A stretch of DNA of 20,105 nt from contig NZ_CAKRGI010000034.1 of assembly GCF_934330165.1 (NCBI RefSeq), positions 1-20,105 of the forward strand, given 5' to 3'. The stretch is from an uncultured Mediterraneibacter sp. Lineage in GTDB: Bacteria > Bacillota > Clostridia > Lachnospirales > Lachnospiraceae. The position numbers were made by a program, and so were the translations under genes. The notes beneath the pieces were generated by a model. It saw nothing but the letters and a program-made list of their open reading frames with translations, was not told where the DNA came from and did no database searches. Positions 1-5,997 of the stretch are shown one piece after another (position 1 is the first letter of the stretch; each line of letters starts with the position of its first letter).

Positions 1-20
1 CCGTTTTCTGTTTTTAGGCA

Positions 21-43
21 TAAAAATGGAGCTATTGCTCCAT
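21..43 (-). terminator. Rho-independent terminator of the small HIRAN/EF-hand operon
   Basis: On the minus strand a perfect 7-bp stem (ATGGAGC / GCTCCAT, plus-strand arms 26-32 and 37-43) with a 4-nt loop is followed directly by a run of T (plus-strand A 22-26). It begins 12 nt after the stop codon of the truncated regulator gene, so it closes that operon even though the regulator has lost its C-terminal domain. Confidence 0.75.
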
Positions 44-54
44 AGATTGATTAC

Positions 55-492
55 TCATCTATTTTGCAACAGCCCCTCCTCATTCATTGTCTTTATTCTT
101 CCAGACACATATACCTGCCGCTGCAGTTTCTGTGCATCATATTTGCTGACTATTTTTTCCAGCTTCTTAATCAGTGCATTCGATTTCTTTTCCGTGATGA
201 ATTTGGAAGATTGGATTGCATCTACCAGAAGTTTCAGCTCAGGAAGTTCAAACGTGCGACTGACCACATGATAATGGTAGCGATTTCCAATCGGCTCTCC
301 TTCCACTTCAATGCCAAGAACACTTAAGTCACGGAGATCAGTATAAATACTTTTACGGTCAGCTGTGATATTGTATTCTGCTAAACTCTCTATAATTTCT
401 GGCATTGTAATATAATGCTCTTCATCTGTTTTTTCCAGCATAATCTGTGCCAGTCGGTACAGTTTAAATTTCTGATTTGTTCCTTTCGGCAT
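55..492 (-). CDS. WYL-family-type transcriptional regulator lacking the WYL domain (truncated)
   Basis: The start MPKGTNQKF at 492 is preferred because AGGGAGAA lies 7 nt upstream; an in-frame ATG further up has no such site. The 145-residue product has an N-terminal winged helix-turn-helix of the DeoR/WYL kind: roughly residues 8-75 include KLYRLAQIML, ADRKSIYTDLRDL as the recognition region and a wing ending in GNRYHYHV. It continues through the helical linker (RTFELPELKLLVDAI, FITEKKS) to VSGRIKTMNE. In family members of about 300 residues the ligand-sensing WYL domain starts there; this protein instead ends after GLLQNR. A terminator follows at once, so this is a stable short gene or an old truncation rather than a window-edge effect. 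It may still bind DNA but would lack the usual effector domain. It is the last gene of a four-gene operon, 19 nt after the HIRAN gene. Confidence 0.75.
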   Translation of the reverse strand: MPKGTNQKFKLYRLAQIMLEKTDEEHYITMPEIIESLAEYNITADRKSIYTDLRDLSVLGIEVEGEPIGNRYHYHVVSRTFELPELKLLVDAIQSSKFITEKKSNALIKKLEKIVSKYDAQKLQRQVYVSGRIKTMNEEGLLQNR

Positions 493-511
493 GATGCACT
501 TCTCCCTTTCA

Positions 512-832
512 TTATAGCTCCTCATCTTTTACCAGACTCTTTTTACAAATTTTGCAGATTGTCCCAGCTGGTGTAACAAGTATTACCTTTGCATATGCAA
601 CCTCTCCAATCTTGTCGTAGAGACGTCCGGCACTCATCGATTCACCAATAACAGTATAAGAACTGTTCGCCACATACCCGATTTTTCCAAGGCCTTCATA
701 AGTAACTTTAATTGCTTCCTTGTCATACTCATTATCCGGCTCTTTCTCCAGTCTGATTTTCGTACCCTTTTCAAGAAAATCATTTCCGAAATAATGTTTT
801 GTTCCTGTCAGTGTGATAAATACTTTTGCCAT
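512..832 (-). CDS. Small HIRAN-domain protein
   Basis: The start MAKVFITLTG at 832 is chosen because AAGGAAGGAG lies about 8 nt upstream; the open frame extends further up but that part overlaps the preceding gene and looks non-coding. The 106-residue protein is almost entirely a HIRAN domain: an opening strand VFITLTGTKHYFG, the conserved stretch with RLEKEPDNEYDKEAIKV (residues about 28-44), then GKIGYVANS and a closing strand VAYAKVILVT. HIRAN domains are known from HLTF/Rad5 helicases, where they bind 3' DNA ends at stalled forks; stand-alone bacterial copies have no settled function. The C-terminus carries a CxxC pair (CKICKK) that is not part of the core domain. It is the third gene of the operon, 16 nt after the EF-hand gene. 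Confidence 0.8.
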   Translation of the reverse strand: MAKVFITLTGTKHYFGNDFLEKGTKIRLEKEPDNEYDKEAIKVTYEGLGKIGYVANSSYTVIGESMSAGRLYDKIGEVAYAKVILVTPAGTICKICKKSLVKDEEL

Positions 833-848
833 TGTAAATGCTCCTTCC

Positions 849-1082
849 TTAGAAATCATATTCATCCGGATCCAGTCCGGCATCTTCCAGTGCTTCTCTT
901 CGTTCATCTGCATCCATAAACTCCAACTCGTCTGGATCCAGCCCTGATAATTCTAACTCCGTCTGTATGTCAGAGTCGTCTTTCAGTAGTTCATTTAGGA
1001 AGGCAAATTCCATTGCACTTTCCAGTGGACTAATATTTCCATCATGGTTCAGATCAAACATACTTCCGAATATTCCTTTCAT
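849..1082 (-). CDS. Small acidic protein with a single EF-hand-like loop
   Basis: The 77-residue product starts at an ATG preceded by AAAGGAGAAGATGCT. Residues 10-21 read DLNHDGNISPLE, which fits a canonical EF-hand loop: D10, N12, D14, G15, N16, I17 and E21 occupy the expected calcium-coordinating and structural positions. The rest is highly acidic, with GLDPDEL and GLDPDEY as a short internal repeat in the C-terminal half and an end rich in D and E. There is no signal peptide or membrane segment, so it is probably cytoplasmic. Calcium or other metal binding is inferred from the motif; the cellular role is unknown. It lies 13 nt after the 33-residue ORF and 16 nt before the HIRAN gene. Confidence 0.75.
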   Translation of the reverse strand: MKGIFGSMFDLNHDGNISPLESAMEFAFLNELLKDDSDIQTELELSGLDPDELEFMDADERREALEDAGLDPDEYDF

Positions 1083-1095
1083 AGCATCTTCTCCT

Positions 1096-1197
1096 TTAAT
1101 CGTTCATGTATTCATAGTAATCGGATTCACTGGCAAACAAGATATATTTACCATCTACCAATCCCATGTAACCATCACCAGTGTTAAATCCTTTCAT
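1096..1197 (-). CDS. 33-residue small protein, first gene of the operon
   Basis: A short open frame on the minus strand starts MKGFNTGDGYMGLVDGKY and ends DYYEYMND before TAA. A strong GGAGG lies 8 nt upstream of the ATG. The composition (aromatic, acidic, glycine turns) looks protein-like, and the gene sits 13 nt before the EF-hand gene in the same direction, consistent with co-translation. There are no transmembrane or signal features. I recognise no named family. It is easily missed because it is below common length cut-offs. Confidence 0.65.
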   Translation of the reverse strand: MKGFNTGDGYMGLVDGKYILFASESDYYEYMND

Positions 1198-1461
1198 CGC
1201 CAGTTCCTCCATTTCTTTGAAATTTATGATTTAATCTTCTTTGATGGTTACAGTGTATATCAATAGGTGGGGTATAAAAATCCCACGTAATTTTCAGCTT
1301 TTTCAGCAACCAGCAGTCTTTCTGGCTTCCTATCCATTTATAACCTTGTTGTTTACTGATGCTTCCAGTATAATAAAATCCATACAGAAAATACACGCAA
1401 AGCATATGGACTTAACGCCTGATAATCCTCATGCTTTGCGATATACGGAGAGGAAATTTTC
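1198..1461. other. Intergenic region between divergent genes
   Basis: These 264 bp separate the minus-strand small-protein operon from the plus-strand broken HTH gene. They hold two inverted repeats: GTGGG/CCCAC at 1267-1286 and a 10-bp one at 1396-1440 described separately. An open minus-strand frame at 1184-1405 overlaps the operon's ribosome binding site and has no recognisable protein features, so I do not call it. Promoters for both flanking genes are expected here, but no clear -35/-10 pair could be assigned. Confidence 0.4.
1396..1440. repeat. 10-bp perfect inverted repeat upstream of the broken HTH gene
   Basis: CGCAAAGCAT at 1396-1405 is exactly complementary to ATGCTTTGCG at 1431-1440, with a 25-nt spacer. 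It ends about 20 nt before the start codon at 1462. No T-run follows, so it is not a standard terminator. It could be a leader hairpin or an operator left from the ancestral HTH gene. Confidence 0.5.
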
Positions 1462-1978
1462 ATGGGGAAACAATCTACGAGAGAAAATAAGACAATTTAT
1501 TAGATTTGTCGGGAAGAAGCTGGTCTTACCAGATCAGAAGCCAGCGAAAAAATGACTGCTTTTTCTGATTCTAAAATTGAAAAGTTTGAATATAAAATGC
1601 AGGCCTCCACACTTTACGATATTATCCAGATGGCAGATGCTTACAGGCGACCGGATTGCTGCAATTATTACCGCTCTCATAAATGGCGAAATCGGTCATC
1701 GTTATATCCCAGAAGTCGAAGTTTCTGACTTATCCAATATAATCCTGGAAACCATTGCCAGTCTGAATGAGATTAATCCGCTTACCACACGTCTGATCTA
1801 GATTGCCCGTGACGGTAAGATCAGCGATAATGAGATCAAAGATTTTGCTTTTATCAGCAACAAACTGGATGCAATTTCTCTGGCAATAGATTCTCTGAAT
1901 CTCTGGGTTGATAAAACAGCCGGAGAGCAGGGACTAAACATCGAATTGCTCAGAGAAGAAAAAAAGAAACAGAAATAA
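1462..1978 (+). pseudogene. Broken helix-turn-helix (XRE-like) regulator gene
   Basis: An ATG at 1462, preceded by GGAGAGGAAATTTTC, opens a frame reading MGKQSTRENKTIY, then TAG at 1501, then ICREEAGLTRSEASEKM and YDIIQMADAYRRPDCCNYY. That is the pattern of a small XRE-type HTH protein. Around 1682-1690 the frame must shift by one base to continue as IGHRYIPEVEVSDLSNIIL. A second TAG at 1799 interrupts RLI / IARDGKISDNEIKDFAF before the frame ends LREEKKKQK at 1978. Joined up it would encode about 171 residues: an N-terminal HTH and a helical C-terminal half. Two nonsense changes plus a frameshift make function very unlikely. Both stops are TAG, probably from CAG and GAG codons, an inference from the context. 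Confidence 0.8.
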
Positions 1979-1983
1979 GTATG

Positions 1984-2022
1984 AAAAAACAAGGCAGCGA
2001 ACCTATTTATGGTCCACTGCCT
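1984..2022 (-). terminator. Rho-independent terminator for the truncated VOC gene
   Basis: Read on the minus strand, AGGCAG-T-GGACC, loop ATAAATA, GGTTC-G-CTGCCT, then TGTTTTTTC. The stem has 6 bp, one mismatch and 5 more pairs. The stop codon of the truncated VOC gene lies inside the loop, so the reading frame runs into the terminator. Confidence 0.75.
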
Positions 2023-2300
2023 CTTTCCTTTACATATACGGTATTATCGACCGAGTCTACGGCAAAAGCAAGATGTCGAAGACCGTAAGCCTCTGGATAA
2101 CTGGGGCGTTTCGGACAATTTTTAATGATAAAAAGTTCTAATTCCATATCATCGAGTTGAAGATCAATTTTGTAATCATCACGTTCTGGTCTGTAATTTT
2201 CTCGAACGATAGAAAAACCTAACAAATCCACATAAAAGTGCTTTGATTGCTCATAGTTGCTCCCAATAATGGCAATGTGATGAACTTTTTTTAAATTCAT
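2007..2300 (-). CDS. VOC (glyoxalase/dioxygenase) family protein, C-terminally truncated
   Basis: The start MNLKKVHHIAIIG at 2300 has GAGAGAGG upstream and matches the usual N-terminus of the small glyoxalase-I-like proteins. The 97 residues show the first metal-ligand strand (VHHIAI, second His), the FYVDLLGFSIV helix-strand, the DDYKIDLQLDDMELELFI strand with its Glu, and GLRHLAFAVDSVD, which carries the second-module His. Family members of about 125-130 residues then end with a strand such as FxDPDGxPLELxE that supplies the last metal ligand; here the frame instead reads VYVKERGSGP and stops inside a terminator hairpin. It is therefore probably non-functional. It follows the GNAT gene by 83 nt in the same direction. 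Confidence 0.65.
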   Translation of the reverse strand: MNLKKVHHIAIIGSNYEQSKHFYVDLLGFSIVRENYRPERDDYKIDLQLDDMELELFIIKNCPKRPSYPEAYGLRHLAFAVDSVDNTVYVKERGSGP

Positions 2301-2383
2301 GGTGTGTTTACCTCTCTCCCATTTCATGTTTACTGTTAATGGCGTCAAACTCATTGCGGCTACCTCTCGCCAACTCCCGATTT

Positions 2384-2809
2384 CTATTTTAGTTTCCATA
2401 GCATGGTGTACTCTTGTTCACCAGTAGCTTCATCCAAACCTTCACATTGAATAATGAACCCTTCTCTTTGGTAAAAAGAAATTGCTCTGGCATTCTTCTG
2501 GTATACATTTAATCGTAAGCTAATTTTTTTATCCTTAATATAATCCAATAAAAGCTTACCTATGCCGCATGACTGCATTTCTTCAGAGACAAAAATACCT
2601 TCGATATATTCATCGTTTAGTCCTACAAATCCTTGTATCATTTTATCCGATTCAAACACATAGACTTCGGATTGTGACATCAATTCTTTCACTAATTCAT
2701 AATTATTTTTCCAGTATTGATTGGAAATAAAATAATGTGCTTGCAGATTTGTCTTTAACCATATGTCAGCAACTCTATCGATATCTCCGTTCAGCAACTT
2801 TCTAATCAT
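2384..2809 (-). CDS. GNAT-family N-acetyltransferase
   Basis: The start MIRKLLNGDIDRVADIWL at 2809 (141 residues) is preferred; GTGGAG lies about 11 nt upstream, and an in-frame TTG six codons earlier is the less likely alternative. The GNAT fold is visible: the N-terminal DIDRVADIW helix, strand YVFESDKMIQGFVGL, the central strand YIEGIFVSEEMQSCGIGKLLLDYI with the acetyl-CoA pyrophosphate loop (Q/S-x-G-I-G-K, about residues 80-86), and the late motif LNVYQKNARAISFYQREGFI typical of the family's last helix and strand. The substrate cannot be told. Cytoplasmic. The gene overlaps the end of an older GNAT remnant and is followed by the truncated VOC gene. Confidence 0.85.
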   Translation of the reverse strand: MIRKLLNGDIDRVADIWLKTNLQAHYFISNQYWKNNYELVKELMSQSEVYVFESDKMIQGFVGLNDEYIEGIFVSEEMQSCGIGKLLLDYIKDKKISLRLNVYQKNARAISFYQREGFIIQCEGLDEATGEQEYTMLWKLK

Positions 2810-2899
2810 AACAAATATTCTCCACAACTACATCCTCTATGCTTTTCTCTTTTTTCCATTCTATCACAATGAACCCATGTCTTTGGTAAAAAGAAATTG
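2802..2899 (-). pseudogene. 3' remnant of a second GNAT acetyltransferase gene
   Basis: On the minus strand a frame reads ISFYQRHGFIVIEWKKEK, the C-terminal motif of a GNAT protein, and stops at TAG (2802-2804), 8 bp inside the intact GNAT gene. At DNA level 2868-2899 matches 2453-2484 of the intact gene at 29 of 32 positions. No upstream part of the gene survives; the histidine kinase gene ends 20 bp away. It is either an in-operon paralogue that lost its 5' part or a partial duplication. Confidence 0.65.
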
Positions 2900-2918
2900 G
2901 ATATACAGCGATAGCCCC

Positions 2919-4271
2919 TTATATTTTCGGAAATCGGAAAATAAAACTCGTTCCGATATCTTCGATACTTTCGACGTGAATGGTTCCATTGTGGAGGTTT
3001 ACAATCCAGCGCACCATAGAAAGACCGAGACCGGTACCGCCATTTTCTCTGGAACGGCTTTTGTCTATGCGATAGAAACGTTCCCAGATTTTGTCCAGGT
3101 GTTCCTCACTTATTCCAATACCATCATCTTTTACTTCACCGACAATCTGGCCATTTTCGACCTTCAGGATAACATGAATATGTCCATTTGTTTTTCCGTA
3201 ATTGATGGCATTGGTTATTAAATTCATCATCATACGCAAAATCAATGTCTGGTCGCCATTCATAAATAAGTCGTCCTGCTTTTGCAGGGTGATCTCAATA
3301 TTTTTTTCCTGTGCTTTTATCTGCAGTTCTTCTATTACAAGTTCGCTTAATAATCCAAAATCCAGTTTTTCCATCAGATGCTGCTCACCCTGTTCATTTC
3401 TGGCGATCATTAACATTTCGCTTGTCAGCTTTGACATTCGTTTTGCCTGTCTTAAGATGACTGCAATCTCTTCCTTATCTTCCGCAGATAAGTTTTCATT
3501 TTCCAATAAGTACTCACACTGGGAAATGATAACAGCAACGGGAGTCCGCAGTTCATGGGATACGTCTGATGTGAATTGACGTTCCTTCTCAAACGAAAAT
3601 TCCAGGCGCTCGAACATTTCGTTAAATTTCTCCGACAATTCGTATAATTCATCTTTTGCTTTTGGCAGAGACAATCGTTTGGAAAGATCTTTTCCATTGC
3701 TGATGTTTTCAACTTCATCGCAGATAAGATCCACCTGTCTCAATGCCCGCTTGATCATAAAATATCCGATAGCCCCGATCAGAATAATGAGTAATGGGAA
3801 TACAATCAACAGCATTTTCTCGGATGTCTGCATGAAAAGTTCTATAGAATGTACAGAGGTAATTCCTCGTACCCACATTTCCTCATCATCACCGTAAGTG
3901 TAAACGCTGTCATATATCATCCATTTTCGATTTGATCCGGTTATTATTCGCGGTGTATTCGACTTGAGGATAGTTTCTTCTGGAAATTGGGTTGGAATCG
4001 TTCCATAAAGTAAGTGTCCGTTTTTGTCATAAATACAAAACATAATACCGTCATCGTAAAATTCGGTATCGCCGTCCAGATAAAAGGAATCATCCTGAAA
4101 ATTAATATTTGAAGAGAAACCAGTCACTGCGGCACTGATTTCTTCTTCTGTCGCAGAAATTCCAACCCTATCCACAAAAAGAAGGACGAGAACTAAAATA
4201 GTCCCAAGAACTACGGCAATGATTCCGGTGTACCATAGCGTAATTTTTTTCTTGATCGTCAGCTGTTTCAT
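2919..4271 (-). CDS. Two-component sensor histidine kinase (HAMP-HisKA-HATPase)
   Basis: This 450-residue membrane kinase has two transmembrane segments (about 11-33 and 153-176) flanking a 120-residue extracytoplasmic sensor region rich in acidic residues and aromatics. A HAMP linker (about 177-229) follows, then a HisKA domain with the phospho-accepting H239 in SHELRTP. The ATPase domain shows the N box (NLITNAINYG, 350-359), G1 (DDGIGI, 382-387) and G2 (GGTGLGLS, 411-418). Nothing essential is missing. The start codon overlaps the end of the response regulator gene by 4 bp, so the pair is translationally coupled. The stimulus is unknown; the layout is like CusS/ArlS-type kinases responding to envelope or metal stress, which is inference only. 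Confidence 0.93.
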   Translation of the reverse strand: MKQLTIKKKITLWYTGIIAVVLGTILVLVLLFVDRVGISATEEEISAAVTGFSSNINFQDDSFYLDGDTEFYDDGIMFCIYDKNGHLLYGTIPTQFPEETILKSNTPRIITGSNRKWMIYDSVYTYGDDEEMWVRGITSVHSIELFMQTSEKMLLIVFPLLIILIGAIGYFMIKRALRQVDLICDEVENISNGKDLSKRLSLPKAKDELYELSEKFNEMFERLEFSFEKERQFTSDVSHELRTPVAVIISQCEYLLENENLSAEDKEEIAVILRQAKRMSKLTSEMLMIARNEQGEQHLMEKLDFGLLSELVIEELQIKAQEKNIEITLQKQDDLFMNGDQTLILRMMMNLITNAINYGKTNGHIHVILKVENGQIVGEVKDDGIGISEEHLDKIWERFYRIDKSRSRENGGTGLGLSMVRWIVNLHNGTIHVESIEDIGTSFIFRFPKI

Positions 4272-4942
4272 TCGTTTTCCCTCATTACATATCCGACACC
4301 GCGAACAGTGTGGATGAGTTTTTGTTCATATTGTGCATCGATTTTTTTTCGCAAATAGCGAATGTATACGTCGATCACATTGGAAGCACCTTCAAAATCA
4401 AAGTTCCACGCATTCTGTTCAATCTGCTGTCTTGTCATTACGATATTTTTGTTGTGCATAAGACATTCCAGAACCATAAATTCTTTTGCAGAAAGATCAA
4501 TTTCATTTCCGGCTCTTGTAACCTTTCTTGTGTCACGATCTAGAATAAGATCTGCTATTTTTAGTTGATTGGATGTAAATTGTGGCTTTCTACGCATCAT
4601 GACACGGATTCTTGCAAGCAGTTCTTCAAATGCAAATGGTTTGATCAGGTAATCATCGGCACCAAGATCCAGTCCTTTGACACGGTCTTCAATGCTGTCT
4701 TTTGCTGTCAGTAACAGAACCGGTGTATCATCTTCTCGTTGCCTTAATTCTCTTAAGATTTCATATCCATCCTTTCCCGGCAACATGATATCAAGAATAA
4801 TACCATCGTAGGAAGTCATATCGATATAATTCATCGCCTCTAGACCATCCCCACAGGCATCTACACTGTAATGTTCCTTGACAAGCCTTTTTTTGACAAT
4901 ATTTCTTAAATCATTCTCGTCTTCCACAATCAGTAATCTCAT
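4268..4942 (-). CDS. OmpR/PhoB-family response regulator
   Basis: The start MRLLIVEDENDLR at 4942 (224 residues) fits the family; the frame extends 18 codons upstream, but those residues are atypical. Receiver domain: acidic pair E7/D8, phospho-acceptor D51 in GIILDIMLPGKDG, T79, and K101 in LIKPF. The C-terminal winged helix (about 128-224) includes LDRDTRKVTRAGNEIDLSAKE, the recognition region SNVIDVYIRYLRKKID and the final wing IHTVRGVGYVM. No clear Shine-Dalgarno precedes the start, and a TATAAT on the minus strand (plus coordinates 4952-4957) ends only 9 bp before it, so the message may be very short-leadered. It is divergent from the lipoprotein gene, whose promoter carries likely binding boxes. 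Confidence 0.92.
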   Translation of the reverse strand: MRLLIVEDENDLRNIVKKRLVKEHYSVDACGDGLEAMNYIDMTSYDGIILDIMLPGKDGYEILRELRQREDDTPVLLLTAKDSIEDRVKGLDLGADDYLIKPFAFEELLARIRVMMRRKPQFTSNQLKIADLILDRDTRKVTRAGNEIDLSAKEFMVLECLMHNKNIVMTRQQIEQNAWNFDFEGASNVIDVYIRYLRKKIDAQYEQKLIHTVRGVGYVMRENE

Positions 4943-5015
4943 AATGTAATTATTATAATACCAATCATTTTCGTGTGCTAGAGTCCTTTTTTTCATTTTT
5001 TGAAATTACTATTTG

Positions 5016-5049
5016 TTTTAATCTTTTTTTAATCTTCCCCCTATATGAT
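5016..5049 (+). promoter_or_regulatory. Paired TTTAAT boxes and -10 element before the lipoprotein gene
   Basis: TTTTAATCTT occurs at 5016-5025 and again at 5027-5036, exactly 11 bp apart, giving TTTAAT-N5-TTTAAT. Tandem half-sites at one-helical-turn spacing are the normal target of OmpR-family dimers, and this layout resembles the PmrA box. A -10-like TATGAT follows at 5044-5049, with the second box in the -35 position. The boxes lie between the response regulator gene and the divergent lipoprotein gene, so activation of the lipoprotein by the regulator and autoregulation are both plausible. Confidence 0.6.
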
Positions 5050-5099
5050 ACATATAACAGCAAAAACAAAACATCCAAGAGACGGAAGGAGAACATGTT

Positions 5100-5585
5100 A
5101 TGAAAAAAATATTAGTAGTTTTATTATCTCTCACATTAATATTTGCTTTTACAGGATGCACTTCATCCAATAATGAAGCAGCAGAAGATATAGAAATTAA
5201 GACACAGGAAGTTGTAACATCAAATACAGATGACAATGATGATAATATCAGTAACACAGAAAACGCAGTAGAGAATGCGAACGAAAAGGATTATGATTTC
5301 TCTTCTTATGAAAACGATATCCGTAATATAACAAAAAGTGTAAACAATGCAAAAACATCTACAAATGCATCTGAGAATCACGAACAATTCTACGCTTTGA
5401 AAAAACAGGTAGATGCAGTCGATGACGAACTGGATAAGCTTGACGATGAATTTGAGTATGCTTACCAGATGAAAGAGATTAGCTTCGAGACATACAAAGC
5501 GAGAGAACGTGCGATTGAAAAATTGGAAGATGAACTGGAATTAGCAGAAGAAGCACTGGAAAATAAATACGGAATTGATGATTAA
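5100..5585 (+). CDS. Small acidic lipoprotein, probable target of the adjacent two-component system
   Basis: The 161-residue protein begins MKKILVVLLSLTLIFAFTGC, a lipoprotein signal peptide with the lipobox ending at C20, so it should be lipid-anchored on the outer face of the membrane. A low-complexity, Asn/Glu/Asp-rich linker (about 22-65) follows, then a helical, heavily charged C-terminal half with heptad-like spacing (KKQVDAVDDELDKLDDEFEY and IEKLEDELELAEEALE), likely a coiled coil. GGAAGGAG stands 8 nt before the ATG. I recognise no family. Position opposite a response regulator, with paired binding boxes in the promoter, suggests it is either an output of the system or an accessory sensor for the kinase. 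Confidence 0.8.
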   Translation: MKKILVVLLSLTLIFAFTGCTSSNNEAAEDIEIKTQEVVTSNTDDNDDNISNTENAVENANEKDYDFSSYENDIRNITKSVNNAKTSTNASENHEQFYALKKQVDAVDDELDKLDDEFEYAYQMKEISFETYKARERAIEKLEDELELAEEALENKYGIDD

Positions 5586-5771
5586 TTCCATATCGACTTC
5601 TTCAGAAACCATATTTGTCTGGGAATGACCAAAATCACCCTGCACAGCTTTTATATCACCTTATTGAGCTTTATTTGGAATATCTTGATAATCTACACTA
5701 GAATCAAAAATCGGATTGCGTTAGCTGGAAATTGATCATTTTGAATGGAATTTCATGTCACGAACGTGATT
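5586..5771. other. Gene-free stretch after the lipoprotein gene
   Basis: No complete gene is visible. A plus-strand stretch open from about 5585 to the TGA at 5732-5734 (…FHIDFFRNHICLGMTKITL…) has no start codon with a ribosome binding site and could be the tail of a decayed gene; I cannot assign it. No convincing terminator for the lipoprotein gene was found here. Confidence 0.3.
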
Positions 5772-5828
5772 AGAAAATAACAAAAGCGTTCGTTGTCAGC
5801 TAATCCAGCTAACATTTTCGAACGCTTT
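5772..5828 (-). terminator. Terminator of tRNA-Arg
   Basis: Read on the minus strand, AAAGCGTTCG pairs perfectly with CGAACGCTTT (plus-strand arms 5819-5828 and 5783-5792). An inner stem GTTAGCT/AGCTGAC has one G-T pair. A T-rich tail TTTTGTTATTTTC follows. It begins 6 nt after the mature 3' end of the tRNA. Confidence 0.8.
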
Positions 5829-5834
5829 GAAGCC

Positions 5835-5908
5835 CGTCGCCAAGAGGATTTGAACCTCCGACCCCTCGCTTAGGAGGCGAGTGCTCTATCCAGCTGAGCT
5901 ATGACGAC
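5835..5908 (-). tRNA. tRNA-Arg (anticodon CCT)
   Basis: The 74-nt minus-strand sequence folds as a full cloverleaf. The acceptor stem is GTCGTCA/TGGCGAC with one G-T pair and discriminator G. The D arm is GCTC/GAGC. The anticodon stem is CTCGC/GCGAG with loop CTCCTAA, giving anticodon CCT (reads AGG). The variable loop is GGGTC, and the T arm is GGAGG, TTCAAAT, CCTCT. The CCA end is not encoded. It has its own promoter about 60 bp upstream and a hairpin terminator immediately downstream, so it is a single-gene unit. Confidence 0.95.
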
Positions 5909-5968
5909 ACATGCCGCAAACCCTTGATTTTACTGGGTTTCTGGGATTTTTCCCTTCGGCCATATATA

Positions 5969-5997
5969 AGATTATCAACTCTATTTCGAGTTGTCAA
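5969..5997 (-). promoter_or_regulatory. Sigma-A-type promoter of tRNA-Arg with an inverted repeat in the spacer
   Basis: On the minus strand TTGACA (5997-5992) and TAATCT (5974-5969) are separated by exactly 17 bp. A 6-bp perfect inverted repeat CAACTC/GAGTTG (5976-5981 and 5988-5993) fills the spacer and touches the -35 box. The transcript leader of roughly 55 nt contains a further AAACCC/GGGTTT hairpin before the tRNA. Confidence 0.75.

Noticed and set aside
1184..1405. 73-codon minus-strand frame
   Set aside because: Runs through the ribosome binding site of the 33-residue gene and has no recognisable domain; at most a decayed fragment.
1501..1803. TAG recoding in the HTH gene
   Set aside because: A frameshift is also needed to read the gene, and neighbouring genes show no in-frame TAG, so decay explains it better.
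5835..5908. tRNA-Arg as an integration site of a mobile element
   Set aside because: No integrase gene and no repeated copy of the tRNA 3' end seen in the window.
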